DNA from: a virus
Length of the DNA: 43,673 bases
Virus record (IMG/VR): IMGVR_UViG_3300047563_000463
Coordinates: 1 to 43,673 of that record
Direction: 5' to 3' (one strand)
The notes under the pieces were generated by a model that had not been told where the DNA came from, did no database searches, and saw only the letters and a program-made list of their open reading frames with translations. Positions 14,426 through 22,351 of the stretch are shown one piece after another. Numbering within the stretch: the first letter of the stretch is position 1; each line of letters begins with the position of its first letter. The translations under genes were made by a program, and so were the position numbers.

Positions 14426-14499
14426 TTTATTGTGTGTTAGGTTTCTATACGCTGTCAAGTAGCAGCGTTCTATTTCTGACAAAAAGGGAGATAAGGGGT

Positions 14500-16419
14500 A
14501 TGTTTTTTATAGAAAATATCGTCTATTTGGATTTTGAGTATTTGCAAGATGCCGTCAAAGAACACTTTCATATGATTTGTTGCTCTGTCTATGATTGCAA
14601 GAAAATGAATGTACTCAATTTTGATTTAAGGGCGAGCTATGATGAATTGAAGATTTATCTCAATTCATTAGATCTAAAGTCCACCATATTTGTTGGGTAT
14701 AATATTTCGGGAGCTGAAGTTCCTTGCCTTTGTCAGATAATGGGAAGGCAGTGGGCCTGCGCCTCAACATGGATCGACCTGTGGACTGAATTTAAGATGT
14801 TCGCATTAACACATACCAAATACCGATCAAACACAACGGGACTTTCTGAATGCATATCTTCATTGGGGATTGTGGACCAATATCAAGCAGATAAAGAAGG
14901 TATCCGGGATCTCATAATCTATGACTCCAGGAACCAAGCTCTCCCCTCTACCCAGAAGAAAGACCGGCTTGAGACTAAAACATTCGAATATACTGATGAA
15001 GAATATAAGAAAATTGAGTTCTATTGTTCTGAGGATGCAAAGATCCTTTTATTTGTTATGGATAAATTAAAAAATCTATGGGGGAAATATCATGTGGAAA
15101 AAGATGAAGTTTTAAGGAGGGGACAGCATTGCAAGTACATGGGTATCTCATTCTTTTTCCACAAAGGGTATCCAGTCGACACCGATCTTGTAAAATCGAT
15201 CTTTGAAAACATCCCCAAGATTAAAACTTCGATTCAAGAAAACTGTAATGCAAAAACCGGTTACCAAATCTACGAAGCTAAATATGTGGGGCGCAAGAAT
15301 GAAAAAGTATTTTCACACTATCAATTCAATATGGAGACCTTCTCTAAGTATCTCGAAGACAAAAAGTTAAATGAGGTGTGGGAAAAGACAAAGACTGGAT
15401 ACAAACTCCAAGAAGATTATATTGAAGAAATGTTGTCTGCGTACAAAGATATTCTTGAACCAATTTACACTGCACGTAATACGATAAAACAGCTGAATTC
15501 TACAGATCTGAGCAAACTCCTTACTCCAGATGGGTACATCAAATCGGTAAGCTGGCCATTTCATCAAAAAACCGGACGCACAAGCCCAAAACCAAAACTT
15601 GGGTTTCTATTAAACCTTACCCCCTGGCTTCGGATGTTGATTAAACCTAAACCCGGCCGAGCCTTTGTGGGGATTGATTTTAAAAGCCAAGAAGTTTTGA
15701 TTGCTGCCTGTTTATCCAAAGATAAAAGCATGTTAGAGGATTACCTTGGCGACATTTATATGGGCCAAGCAATTAAGACTGGATTTGCACCTAAGGGGGC
15801 CACAAAGAAAAGTCATCCGATCCTACGAGACAATTTCAAACCTATTGTATTAGGTGTCAACTTTGGAATGCAGGAGAGAAGCTTATCTCTTAGATTTTAT
15901 AATCTTTTCAAATCCCTGGGACAAGAAAAGACACAAAATGAGTGTTTTTATCAAGCTAAGAAATTCTTAAACTCCCACAAGAACATTTATTATAAATATT
16001 ATAAATTCTTAGAAGATCATTTTATAAAAGCTAAGAATAAAGGGTACTACAAGACTCAGGAGGGCTGGTATTATTTTGTGGATTCCACAACTCGTCTGAC
16101 TCAATTGCAAAATGTTCCATGTCAAGCAACAGGGGGAGAAATTCTGAGACTCGCACATGATATCTGTGTGGCACAAGGAATTGATGTAATTGGTCTACAT
16201 GACGCTCTATATTTTGAATGCAGCGAAGACGAAACTGGGTTGTTATGTGAAAAAGTCTCGAACATTATGAAGATTGCAAGTTCTAAAATCCTCGGATTTG
16301 ATTACATGGGGGTTGAGTCAAAAATCTTCACAAATCAAAAACCTTATTATGATGTGAGAGGGGTAGAAGTATTTGATTTAGTTATTAAAACTTTGAATTT
16401 AAAATTTGAGGGAGGGTGA
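14500..16419 (+). CDS. polA: DNA polymerase, family A, with 3'-5' exonuclease domain
   Basis: This is the replicative polymerase of the phage (639 residues). The proofreading exonuclease opens almost at the N-terminus with Exo I LDFEY (D11, E13) and ends with an Exo III-like YCSEDAKILL near residue 180. Polymerase motif A is FVGIDFKSQEVLIAACL. The O-helix motif B is RDNFKPIVLGVNFG, with R and K kept but Leu and Phe at the positions of E. coli Phe762 and Tyr766. Motif C is GLHDALYFEC: the catalytic Asp is kept, while the Glu after it is Ala. I chose the ATG at 14500, preceded by AAGGGAG, over a GTG at 14434. It starts the plus-strand replication unit. Confidence 0.93.
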   Translation: MFFIENIVYLDFEYLQDAVKEHFHMICCSVYDCKKMNVLNFDLRASYDELKIYLNSLDLKSTIFVGYNISGAEVPCLCQIMGRQWACASTWIDLWTEFKMFALTHTKYRSNTTGLSECISSLGIVDQYQADKEGIRDLIIYDSRNQALPSTQKKDRLETKTFEYTDEEYKKIEFYCSEDAKILLFVMDKLKNLWGKYHVEKDEVLRRGQHCKYMGISFFFHKGYPVDTDLVKSIFENIPKIKTSIQENCNAKTGYQIYEAKYVGRKNEKVFSHYQFNMETFSKYLEDKKLNEVWEKTKTGYKLQEDYIEEMLSAYKDILEPIYTARNTIKQLNSTDLSKLLTPDGYIKSVSWPFHQKTGRTSPKPKLGFLLNLTPWLRMLIKPKPGRAFVGIDFKSQEVLIAACLSKDKSMLEDYLGDIYMGQAIKTGFAPKGATKKSHPILRDNFKPIVLGVNFGMQERSLSLRFYNLFKSLGQEKTQNECFYQAKKFLNSHKNIYYKYYKFLEDHFIKAKNKGYYKTQEGWYYFVDSTTRLTQLQNVPCQATGGEILRLAHDICVAQGIDVIGLHDALYFECSEDETGLLCEKVSNIMKIASSKILGFDYMGVESKIFTNQKPYYDVRGVEVFDLVIKTLNLKFEGG

Positions 16420-16440
16420 GAAAAAAATGACATAGAAATT

Positions 16441-16469
16441 TTGACAAAGGTTAGAAGTTTATGTAAAAC
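16441..16469 (+). promoter_or_regulatory. Promoter candidate after the polymerase gene
   Basis: A consensus TTGACA (16441-16446) is followed after 17 bases by TAAAAC (16464-16469). It lies in a 146-base gap and would give a second start for the recombination and lysis genes. Confidence 0.4.
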
Positions 16470-16523
16470 CATAAAGGTCCGGCTCCAAGGTTGGGGGGTT
16501 TGAACAAAGTTTTAAACCATAAA
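16466..16523. repeat. Direct repeat AAACCATAAA, 48 bases apart
   Basis: The decamer AAACCATAAA occurs at 16466-16475 and 16514-16523, around a G-rich stretch (GGTTGGGGGG). Two copies are too few to call iterons; a binding site or chance are both possible. Confidence 0.3.
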
Positions 16524-16565
16524 AACCGAGACTTAGTATTAACGGATCCTAGAAAGGGTTGAAGT

Positions 16566-17180
16566 ATGCAACAGATTCCTAAGTTTTTTGGTGATGCCTC
16601 CTGTGGGGTAGAGATCAAAAAGAAGAGTTATGATTTTGAAGCATGGGGCGGAGCAGTAGAAGGGATAAATGTAAATGTAAATGACTTTATACAGGGTGTT
16701 GTTTTAGAAGTACAAGAAGCAGCATCCCGGTATCCTAATCAAAAGTTAAAATATAATCTATATCTTTACAACCCTCATTTTAAATCTGGAAAAATAGTTA
16801 TTTGGGGGAATACTAGTTTAAATAGATTTTTGGTTGGTCCTGATGGCTCTCTTTTGATTCACCCCAAGCAATTTATCCAAGTTCGGTATGATGGAGCGAC
16901 ACCTCTTCAAACTGGAAAGTTTATGCACAAATACACTCTAGCAGTCTGCCATGCATACAAATTGACACAGGATGACGAATTAGCGGTAACAAATCATCTC
17001 AATAGAAAGCAGAATCAAGGTGGACAACATTTAACATTTCAAAATAGAGTAATGGCTCCGACCTTTACTGCCCCAATTCAAGTTGCCGTGCCCCAGCAAC
17101 CAGCAGAGTTTGTGCCTGTAGATCAAAAGGAGGTGGCGGGTAGCATTCGGGAACTCTTGAACAGCATGAACAACTTCTAG
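16566..17180 (+). CDS. Uncharacterised replication-region protein (204 aa), possible ssDNA-binding protein
   Basis: An AAAGGG site precedes the ATG. Residues about 1-145 are mixed alpha/beta with several strand-like stretches (LKYNLYLYNPHF, GKIVIWGN). The last 60 residues are Gln- and Pro-rich (QVAVPQQPAEFVPV) and probably disordered, ending in a short helix LLNSMNNF. A beta-rich body with a flexible tail, between polymerase and a RecE-like exonuclease, is what one expects of a phage single-strand DNA-binding or annealing protein. I see no decisive motif, so this is a positional suggestion only. Confidence 0.7.
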   Translation: MQQIPKFFGDASCGVEIKKKSYDFEAWGGAVEGINVNVNDFIQGVVLEVQEAASRYPNQKLKYNLYLYNPHFKSGKIVIWGNTSLNRFLVGPDGSLLIHPKQFIQVRYDGATPLQTGKFMHKYTLAVCHAYKLTQDDELAVTNHLNRKQNQGGQHLTFQNRVMAPTFTAPIQVAVPQQPAEFVPVDQKEVAGSIRELLNSMNNF

Positions 17181-17271
17181 GATGTTTTTTTCAAGCTGAG
17201 GCCTAACCGCTAATTAGTCTTCAGCTCTACATTACTGCCAACTACTACCTTCACCACGAAAGAGGATTAAC

Positions 17272-18384
17272 ATGCCTGGTAGGATTACTCAAGCTCCGTC
17301 TCCAGATTTTACAAATAGATGGGTGGAGCTATCGAATGCACAACACCATCGATTGAATTGTATCACCTCAAGTAAATTGAAATTTTTAGCTGATGGACAT
17401 AGTTTACATAATTTTTATGAGACGTATGTCTTAAAAACGACAGAAAAGAGGAAAACCTCCCCAGAAATGATTTTTGGGACAATAGCCCATCTAGCAGTCT
17501 TAGAACCTGAGAAATTTAATAGGGTAGTTCGTGTTTGTGATTTAAGCCCGTCTACAAATGAGTACAAGGAGTTTAAACGCAAGCTATCGACACCTAGGTT
17601 CTCAGACCTTTCACAGGATCAGCAAAAGATTTTGGTTGATAGGTACAATGAAAGTTTGATTCAGGGTCAGGCAGCGCTGAAACGGAAGAAGAAACCGATT
17701 AAACAGGAGCAAGTATTTGAGGATACCCTAAACCAAGAAATTGAGAGCCCCGAGAATCTGGAGAACTCAGACTTTCAAAAGAAACTTTTAGAGTTCTATG
17801 AGCCGATCGATAATTCTGATGGAAGCTTTGTAGGATCTGATTTTGAGGATGTATTCTTAGTTAGCTCAGAAGAGTATGAGATCTTTCTTAAATACCAAAA
17901 AGCAGTCCAAAGTCATGAAAAAATGAAAAACTTGCTTCCGACTTTAATCCCTGAAAGCTCAGGGATCGCTCAAGATCCTCAAACAGGGTTATGGTTGGCT
18001 CTTCGGGGGGATTGGAGAAGTGAGAAGTATCGTCTTTTTGTGGATATCAAAACGATCAGAGGCTGCTTGACCGAGTCAGCAATGCAAAGTTATGGGTACC
18101 GGTTAAACCATCAGATTCAAGCCGCTCATTATCTTGAGACTGCGAATTTAATTGACCCAAATCACTACAACCTTTTTCTTTTTCTATTTCTTAGTAAAGA
18201 CCCCCCTTATGAAATAGCTTTAACTACTTTGCACCCTACTAATATGATGGATGGTATTGACAGTAGAAGGAAATATTTGAACCGAATAAAACAATGTGAA
18301 GACCAAGGTAAATGGCCATGTATTGATTACAATGATGGTCAAAATTATATGGTTTTAAAAATGTATACTAAAAGAGGATCTTAA
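17272..18384 (+). CDS. RecE-like PD-(D/E)XK exonuclease (exodeoxyribonuclease VIII family)
   Basis: A 5'-3' double-strand DNA exonuclease for recombination is the likely role. The family shows in FGTIAHLAVLEPEKF (residues about 67-81), then TGLWLALRGDWR and FVDIKTIRG with the D-x-K core of the nuclease, and NHQIQAAHYL after it. Lys- and Glu-rich residues 130-190 form a variable insert. The length of 370 fits stand-alone RecE nuclease domains. An AAAGAGG site precedes the ATG. RecE-type enzymes usually work with a RecT annealase. None is obvious here, unless the preceding unknown gene has that role. Confidence 0.85.
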   Translation: MPGRITQAPSPDFTNRWVELSNAQHHRLNCITSSKLKFLADGHSLHNFYETYVLKTTEKRKTSPEMIFGTIAHLAVLEPEKFNRVVRVCDLSPSTNEYKEFKRKLSTPRFSDLSQDQQKILVDRYNESLIQGQAALKRKKKPIKQEQVFEDTLNQEIESPENLENSDFQKKLLEFYEPIDNSDGSFVGSDFEDVFLVSSEEYEIFLKYQKAVQSHEKMKNLLPTLIPESSGIAQDPQTGLWLALRGDWRSEKYRLFVDIKTIRGCLTESAMQSYGYRLNHQIQAAHYLETANLIDPNHYNLFLFLFLSKDPPYEIALTTLHPTNMMDGIDSRRKYLNRIKQCEDQGKWPCIDYNDGQNYMVLKMYTKRGS

Positions 18385-18391
18385 ATTTCTC

Positions 18392-18958
18392 ATGGGGAAA
18401 AATAAGGATGTAAATTTTAGGAATCACCAAAAAGTGAAAGCTTTTGTTTTAAAAAATAAAAAAAGGTCTTATAAAGATCTTTGTTTAGCATACGAGGATT
18501 TTTATAAAAGAATTCCTCCGTATGCGACATTAGCTAAACTTTATAATAAGACATTTTTTGAAAGCGAAGAATGCAAAATCCAAATTGAAGAGTTAAAAAA
18601 AGGTAATTCTAAATTAATAGATCGGCTCTCTTATGACGAAGGATTAAAAAATCCTATATGGGAGACCTATAGTTTAGATTATTTAAGTAAAGCTTCTAGA
18701 ATTTCAAAAAAAGAAATTTTGAAATTTGTTCAAGGTGGAAATAGTATTGAGAGCTTAATTGACTCTGAATTACTTGAGGAGAAAGAAGAAGTTCCACGGT
18801 GGTGGGCATACTCGGAATTAATGAATTTTGCAAGAAATAGTGAAGACTTAATTTATGAAAAAGTCGAAGCTTCTAAACTTAAAAGGAGAATTAACCCAGA
18901 AACCGGTACTCAAGAATTTTGGTTTTCGACGGAATTTGTTTCAGAGAGTAGGAAATGA
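18392..18958 (+). CDS. Uncharacterised protein (188 aa) between two nucleases
   Basis: It begins 7 bases after the RecE-like gene and overlaps the VRR-NUC gene as ATGA, so all three are co-translated. The sequence is helical and highly charged. Residues about 10-55 (KVKAFVLKNKKRSYKDLCLA, ATLAKLYNK) could form a helix-turn-helix. Near residue 137 there is a PRWWAYSELMNFAR segment. No catalytic motif was found. A DNA-binding recombination partner is a reasonable guess from position only. Confidence 0.75.
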   Translation: MGKNKDVNFRNHQKVKAFVLKNKKRSYKDLCLAYEDFYKRIPPYATLAKLYNKTFFESEECKIQIEELKKGNSKLIDRLSYDEGLKNPIWETYSLDYLSKASRISKKEILKFVQGGNSIESLIDSELLEEKEEVPRWWAYSELMNFARNSEDLIYEKVEASKLKRRINPETGTQEFWFSTEFVSESRK

Positions 18959-19332
18959 TTTATCAAAAGCAGAGGGTGAGAAAGTCTAAAGATAGCTCCA
19001 CAAAGAGTGAATCTTTGATCACAAAAGACCATGAAGAGTTTTTTAAATCAAAGAATATATTGTATTACCACACTAAAGTAAAAGGAGATTTGCAGACTTG
19101 TAGAGGGAAACTCATTATGAAGAAAAATCGGAATTGCGGATTTTTTGACATGGTGCTGATTATTGATGGCAGATTTGTAGGTTTGGAATTAAAATCTGGG
19201 TTAGGAGGTTACTGGATGCCAGACCAGATAAGAGTTCATGCAGATGTTATTAAGGCGGGAGGCCTTGCATTGGTCAGTAATTCTGTGCGGGATACTGAAG
19301 CATTTTTAATTCAAAATGGGTTAGTAGTTTAA
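18955..19332 (+). CDS. VRR-NUC domain nuclease
   Basis: This is a small stand-alone PD-(D/E)XK nuclease of the VRR-NUC family (125 residues), related to FAN1 and to phage Holliday-junction-type endonucleases. The active site is readable: D65 in CGFFDMVLI, then E78-L-K80 in GLELKSG, and Q91 in the following helix. The ending AGGLALVSNSVRDTEAFL is typical. Its ATG overlaps the previous stop by four bases (ATGA). It probably resolves branched replication or recombination intermediates before packaging. Confidence 0.88.
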   Translation: MIYQKQRVRKSKDSSTKSESLITKDHEEFFKSKNILYYHTKVKGDLQTCRGKLIMKKNRNCGFFDMVLIIDGRFVGLELKSGLGGYWMPDQIRVHADVIKAGGLALVSNSVRDTEAFLIQNGLVV

Positions 19333-19353
19333 TTTTTTTTAGGAGTTATCGTT

Positions 19354-19956
19354 ATGGATTTAAGATACAAAAGAGAAGTTCGTCAATTAACCTCAATCAT
19401 CAAAAATACATATTTTGATATTGAAGAATTAATGAAATACAAATTAGATTGTGAGGGTCAACCAAAGCTAGACATTATCCATTATTATTTAACGATGCTT
19501 GAAAGAGATACTTTGACTCTCGTTAAAAAGGGAAGTTTGTCTTCTCATTTATACTATCTTCTATATATTCAAATGGAGGTTCTCTATTACAAAGAAAAAG
19601 TGAACTACAAAAATGATGATGACTGGGGACAAAAATTCTATACATCTATTTTATTTTTAGAGAATGGGATAATTTACAATCTCAACTTGGAGAAGAATAA
19701 AAAGAAAGGCGATATAGAAGCGTACAGCTTTGAGGAAAAAAAAGATTATCTTCTAGATGAAATTAAAGAAGCGAGAGAAGAAGTTTTAAAGTTAGAATCT
19801 ACTTCTGGTTCGCCAGTTGAAGAACTCCTTCTCCTATTAAATTCTGAATTAGCTGATATTGGGGCGTATCTTCTTAGCCTTTATCTTCCTAAGAAAGAAA
19901 CCCTTTGTGGAAGGTTGTGGCGTGCTTTAAAACTGATTTTTACGGGTAAGGAATAA
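19354..19956 (+). CDS. Possible MazG-like all-alpha NTP pyrophosphohydrolase (200 aa)
   Basis: The protein is almost entirely helical. In its C-terminal third it has E136-x-x-E139-x-x-E142-E143 and, 22 residues later, E165-L-A-D168. That is the E-x-x-E...E-x-x-D metal-binding pattern of MazG and dUTPase-like all-alpha pyrophosphatases. The N-terminal 120 residues match nothing I know. MazG-like proteins in phages hydrolyse (d)NTPs or the alarmone pool. The motif is short and the rest of the family signature is missing, so the call is tentative. An AGGAG site precedes the ATG. Confidence 0.6.
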   Translation: MDLRYKREVRQLTSIIKNTYFDIEELMKYKLDCEGQPKLDIIHYYLTMLERDTLTLVKKGSLSSHLYYLLYIQMEVLYYKEKVNYKNDDDWGQKFYTSILFLENGIIYNLNLEKNKKKGDIEAYSFEEKKDYLLDEIKEAREEVLKLESTSGSPVEELLLLLNSELADIGAYLLSLYLPKKETLCGRLWRALKLIFTGKE

Positions 19957-19985
19957 AGATTAAAAATCTATAATAAAGAAGAGGT

Positions 19986-20444
19986 ATGAGGTTGAAGACA
20001 CGTGACTTATCTGCGGCAGTCGCCTTCATAAAAAAATTTGAAGGCTTAAAATTAGATGCTTATTTAGATAGTGCGGGGAAACCTACTATAGGGTATGGTA
20101 CAATACAGTACAGAGATGGCACATGGGTAAAATTAGGAGATCATATAACGGAGACGTCTGCCGAACTGATATTACTGGATTATCTCAAGTCCGAAGTCGA
20201 TAAGGACTTACAGAGATTACTTGGAAGTTGGTACGAGACCTGCCCTATTAATCTACTAATAGCCCTAGCCTCTTTTCTGTACAACCTGGGGTATTCCAAA
20301 ATTGGGCCCGGGTTGAAATCCTCAATACAAAGTAGAGACCTACCAAGCATTGCAACCCAGATGAAGAGATATTGTCTGGCGGGTGGAAAAATCATACCCG
20401 GGCTACGCAATAGGCGTGAAGCTGAGGTCTCTATATTTCTTTAA
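19986..20444 (+). CDS. Endolysin, GH24 lysozyme (T4 lysozyme family)
   Basis: It cleaves the MurNAc-GlcNAc bond of peptidoglycan at lysis. The catalytic triad is E19 (KKFEG), D28 and T34 (GKPTIGYGT), with the spacings of T4 lysozyme E11, D20 and T26. The length of 152 residues is normal for the family. There is no signal peptide or membrane anchor, so release depends on a holin. The ATG is used here, but a TTG two codons later (MKTRDLS) has the GAGG site at a better distance and could be the real start. A spanin-like gene follows and a holin candidate lies on the opposite strand. Confidence 0.93.
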   Translation: MRLKTRDLSAAVAFIKKFEGLKLDAYLDSAGKPTIGYGTIQYRDGTWVKLGDHITETSAELILLDYLKSEVDKDLQRLLGSWYETCPINLLIALASFLYNLGYSKIGPGLKSSIQSRDLPSIATQMKRYCLAGGKIIPGLRNRREAEVSIFL

Positions 20445-20466
20445 CCCAGAAATAGGAGATACTCAG

Positions 20467-21036
20467 TTGCCAACTTTTAAAAAATATCTGGTCATTGCGG
20501 CTTGCTGTAATTGTTTTTTACTTGGAAGATACTCAGCTAAGAGAAAAAATCAGCTAATAGAGGAAGAAAACCTTCAAATCTCTCTAAAGGCCCATAATAC
20601 GTCAAGGGTGGAGTCCACCTCCCTAGAGAGTAAATCAGCCTCTCATCTAAATAAAAATTCAACCTTGGGCCAAATAATCACTAAAAAAAACTATACATTT
20701 GATTCTAAGGGTCGAGTAAAATCAAAAACCGAAGTGACAAAAGAGACGATCACACAACAGTCGGTAGATCACAATTTGACGTCTTTAAATTTGGAAATTG
20801 GGAGTCAAAAGAGTACAGAAGCTGATCTTCAACAAGAAAGTCTAATAAAAAAGAAGAAAGAACTTTTGTTAACGGATTCCAATTGGTCAATAGGTGTGAT
20901 GTCCCCCATAGGGAATTACCAACTATCTACTTTAGAATTGAATGTCCAATATCGGCTATTTTCGGGTATCCATATTGGTTTGGGGAGTAAAGTTCTTAGC
21001 CCTGATTTTAAGATAGGTCTGTCTGTGGATCTTTGA
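20467..21036 (+). CDS. Spanin-like membrane-anchored protein (189 aa) with a TTG start
   Basis: I chose a TTG start at 20467, 9 bases after an AGGAG site and 22 bases after the endolysin stop. An upstream GTG at 20383 would lie inside the endolysin gene. From the TTG the protein begins MPTFKKYLVIAACCNCFLLG, one hydrophobic segment after a basic start, then about 120 polar, Lys/Ser-rich residues. It ends with alternating strand-like segments (LELNVQYRLF, HIGLGSKV, FKIGLSVDL) that look like outer-membrane beta strands. VIAAC could also be read as a lipobox, but the hydrophobic part before it is short. Position after the endolysin and an envelope-spanning design suggest a spanin; no homology is recognised. 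Confidence 0.7.
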   Translation: MPTFKKYLVIAACCNCFLLGRYSAKRKNQLIEEENLQISLKAHNTSRVESTSLESKSASHLNKNSTLGQIITKKNYTFDSKGRVKSKTEVTKETITQQSVDHNLTSLNLEIGSQKSTEADLQQESLIKKKKELLLTDSNWSIGVMSPIGNYQLSTLELNVQYRLFSGIHIGLGSKVLSPDFKIGLSVDL

Positions 21037-21364
21037 GTTCTGGGAAATTAAAGAAAATAGGTTTTAGAATTACAAGGGCCTCAGGTGAAATAGGTAGACC
21101 TGCTAGGATTCCAAAGTCTAAACAAGCTTTAATCTTAGAGTCAGATTCTGCAAGTTGAGTCCGGAGTTCTACACTATCTGATTCTTCGGGAAATTGAGCT
21201 TCAATTCCTTTGAGCTTCTCTAAACAAACTTTAAATTCCGAATCAATACTTTGACAAAGCTCAAGTACTCCAATCGAGGATTCAGAAGGGAATGAAAGTT
21301 TTGTCAGACTTGTAAACGCAGTAATAAACTTTTCCGAAGTAAGGTATCCATATTTGATAAACAT
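21008..21364 (-). CDS. Uncharacterised phage protein (118 aa)
   Basis: It is a helical protein with an acidic middle part (IEAQFPEESDSVEL) and a C-terminal GLPISPEALVILKPIFFNF segment; no family is recognised. The gene is convergent with the spanin-like gene and overlaps its 3' end by 29 bases, marking the meeting point of the early plus-strand and late minus-strand transcripts. A weak AGGA site lies upstream. As the last gene of the late operon it may be a lysis or tail accessory. Confidence 0.65.
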   Translation of the reverse strand: MFIKYGYLTSEKFITAFTSLTKLSFPSESSIGVLELCQSIDSEFKVCLEKLKGIEAQFPEESDSVELRTQLAESDSKIKACLDFGILAGLPISPEALVILKPIFFNFPELKDPQTDLS

Positions 21365-21471
21365 AAGATCTAGTCTTCCTATAAAATAAGTTATTAGGGC
21401 CCGTTTTCAATTAAGCCAGATTCAATTCACTCGGGTGCTGTAATTGATTTAAAAATTATAAGACTAAAAAA

Positions 21472-21696
21472 TCACTTGTCAACTTTCTGTTGATGAAATA
21501 CTAACCCGCCTGAAAGAAAAGGAATGAGGATCTCTAAAAAATTATTATCTTTTACCATCGACATTAAAAATGTATGAAGAACTAGCTTATCGCAATATAT
21601 GGAATAAGCTGTCACAAATAAAAATATGCCTATCCATGTAGATCTCTGTTTAATATTCTGAGACCACCAGTTTATCACTTTTTTAAAACGCATCAT
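21472..21696 (-). CDS. Holin candidate (74 aa, two membrane segments)
   Basis: The layout is basic N-terminus (MMRFKKVINWWSQNIKQ), first hydrophobic segment RSTWIGIFLFVTAYSIYC, loop, then second segment FLEILIPFLSGGLVF and a short charged tail. Many phage holins of about 70-100 residues show a K/R-S-T-W-x-G first helix like this one. Its ATG overlaps the stop of the upstream gene (ATGA). Endolysin and spanin-like genes lie within 1.5 kb on the other strand. The alternative is a non-lytic membrane protein. Confidence 0.6.
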   Translation of the reverse strand: MMRFKKVINWWSQNIKQRSTWIGIFLFVTAYSIYCDKLVLHTFLMSMVKDNNFLEILIPFLSGGLVFHQQKVDK

Positions 21697-22337
21697 ACCC
21701 CCAATTTGTAAGACATATAATCGAGGGATTTTTCTTCAAGATTACAAATTGAATTTTGAAAAAATAAATCCCAATTACCTGTAACATCTAATAGACCAAC
21801 CCCTAAACTATTTTCAGAGCTAATAGGGCCATTTCCCAATAAAAAACTGTCATAGTCTTGATAGATATTGTAAGATATAGTGATAAAATTCTGAAATGCA
21901 AACACCCCAGATTTAACTTGCAACCAGGCTTCAGGATACTCTGCACCAGTATCTTCATCCACAAAATCAAAAGTAAATCCAGAGGGACTAGCGCTAATCC
22001 CAATCTCTGTAAGGGACAAAATAAATTTTAAAGAATCCAAAATTTGAGTACTCAGATTACAAATGGAATTTGAAAAATAGGTCTCATAATCTGAAGTAGT
22101 ATTAATTTCTACGAAAGGGGGAGGGTTTGCTACAACCGGTTTCTTTCCTTGTAGAAATAGGGACTGAGACAAATAAACTTGAAAGCTAGTTGAGTAAGAT
22201 TGCAGCCCTTGATAAAAATTCCCATCTAATTGATACGAAATAGCTGTAATTTGTATCCAGGCATTTGTATAAGTCTTTTTACTGACAGGATCATAATAGG
22301 TTGCAACAAATCCAATAGGTAGAGGTGCTAAAGTCAT
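21693..22337 (-). CDS. Tail-tip associated protein made of two internal repeats (214 aa)
   Basis: The two halves are related. Residues about 5-105 contain KTYTNAWIQITAISYQLDG and end in YFSNSICNLSTQILDSLK. Residues about 120-210 contain AEYPEAWLQVKSGVFAFQNF and end in FFQNSICNLEEKSLDYMSYK. The shared N-S-I-C-N-L and A-W-[IL]-Q motifs show an internal duplication of about 100 residues. The composition is typical of virion surface proteins. It lies directly after the long fibre gene, so it may be a fibre accessory, chaperone or receptor-binding tip. No family is recognised. Confidence 0.75.
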   Translation of the reverse strand: MTLAPLPIGFVATYYDPVSKKTYTNAWIQITAISYQLDGNFYQGLQSYSTSFQVYLSQSLFLQGKKPVVANPPPFVEINTTSDYETYFSNSICNLSTQILDSLKFILSLTEIGISASPSGFTFDFVDEDTGAEYPEAWLQVKSGVFAFQNFITISYNIYQDYDSFLLGNGPISSENSLGVGLLDVTGNWDLFFQNSICNLEEKSLDYMSYKLGV

Positions 22338-22351
22338 AGGAGCTCCTTAAA

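Noticed and set aside
14434-14499. GTG start giving the polymerase 22 extra residues
   Set aside because: The exonuclease motif begins right after the ATG at 14500, which has AAGGGAG upstream; the extra residues match nothing and the region looks regulatory.
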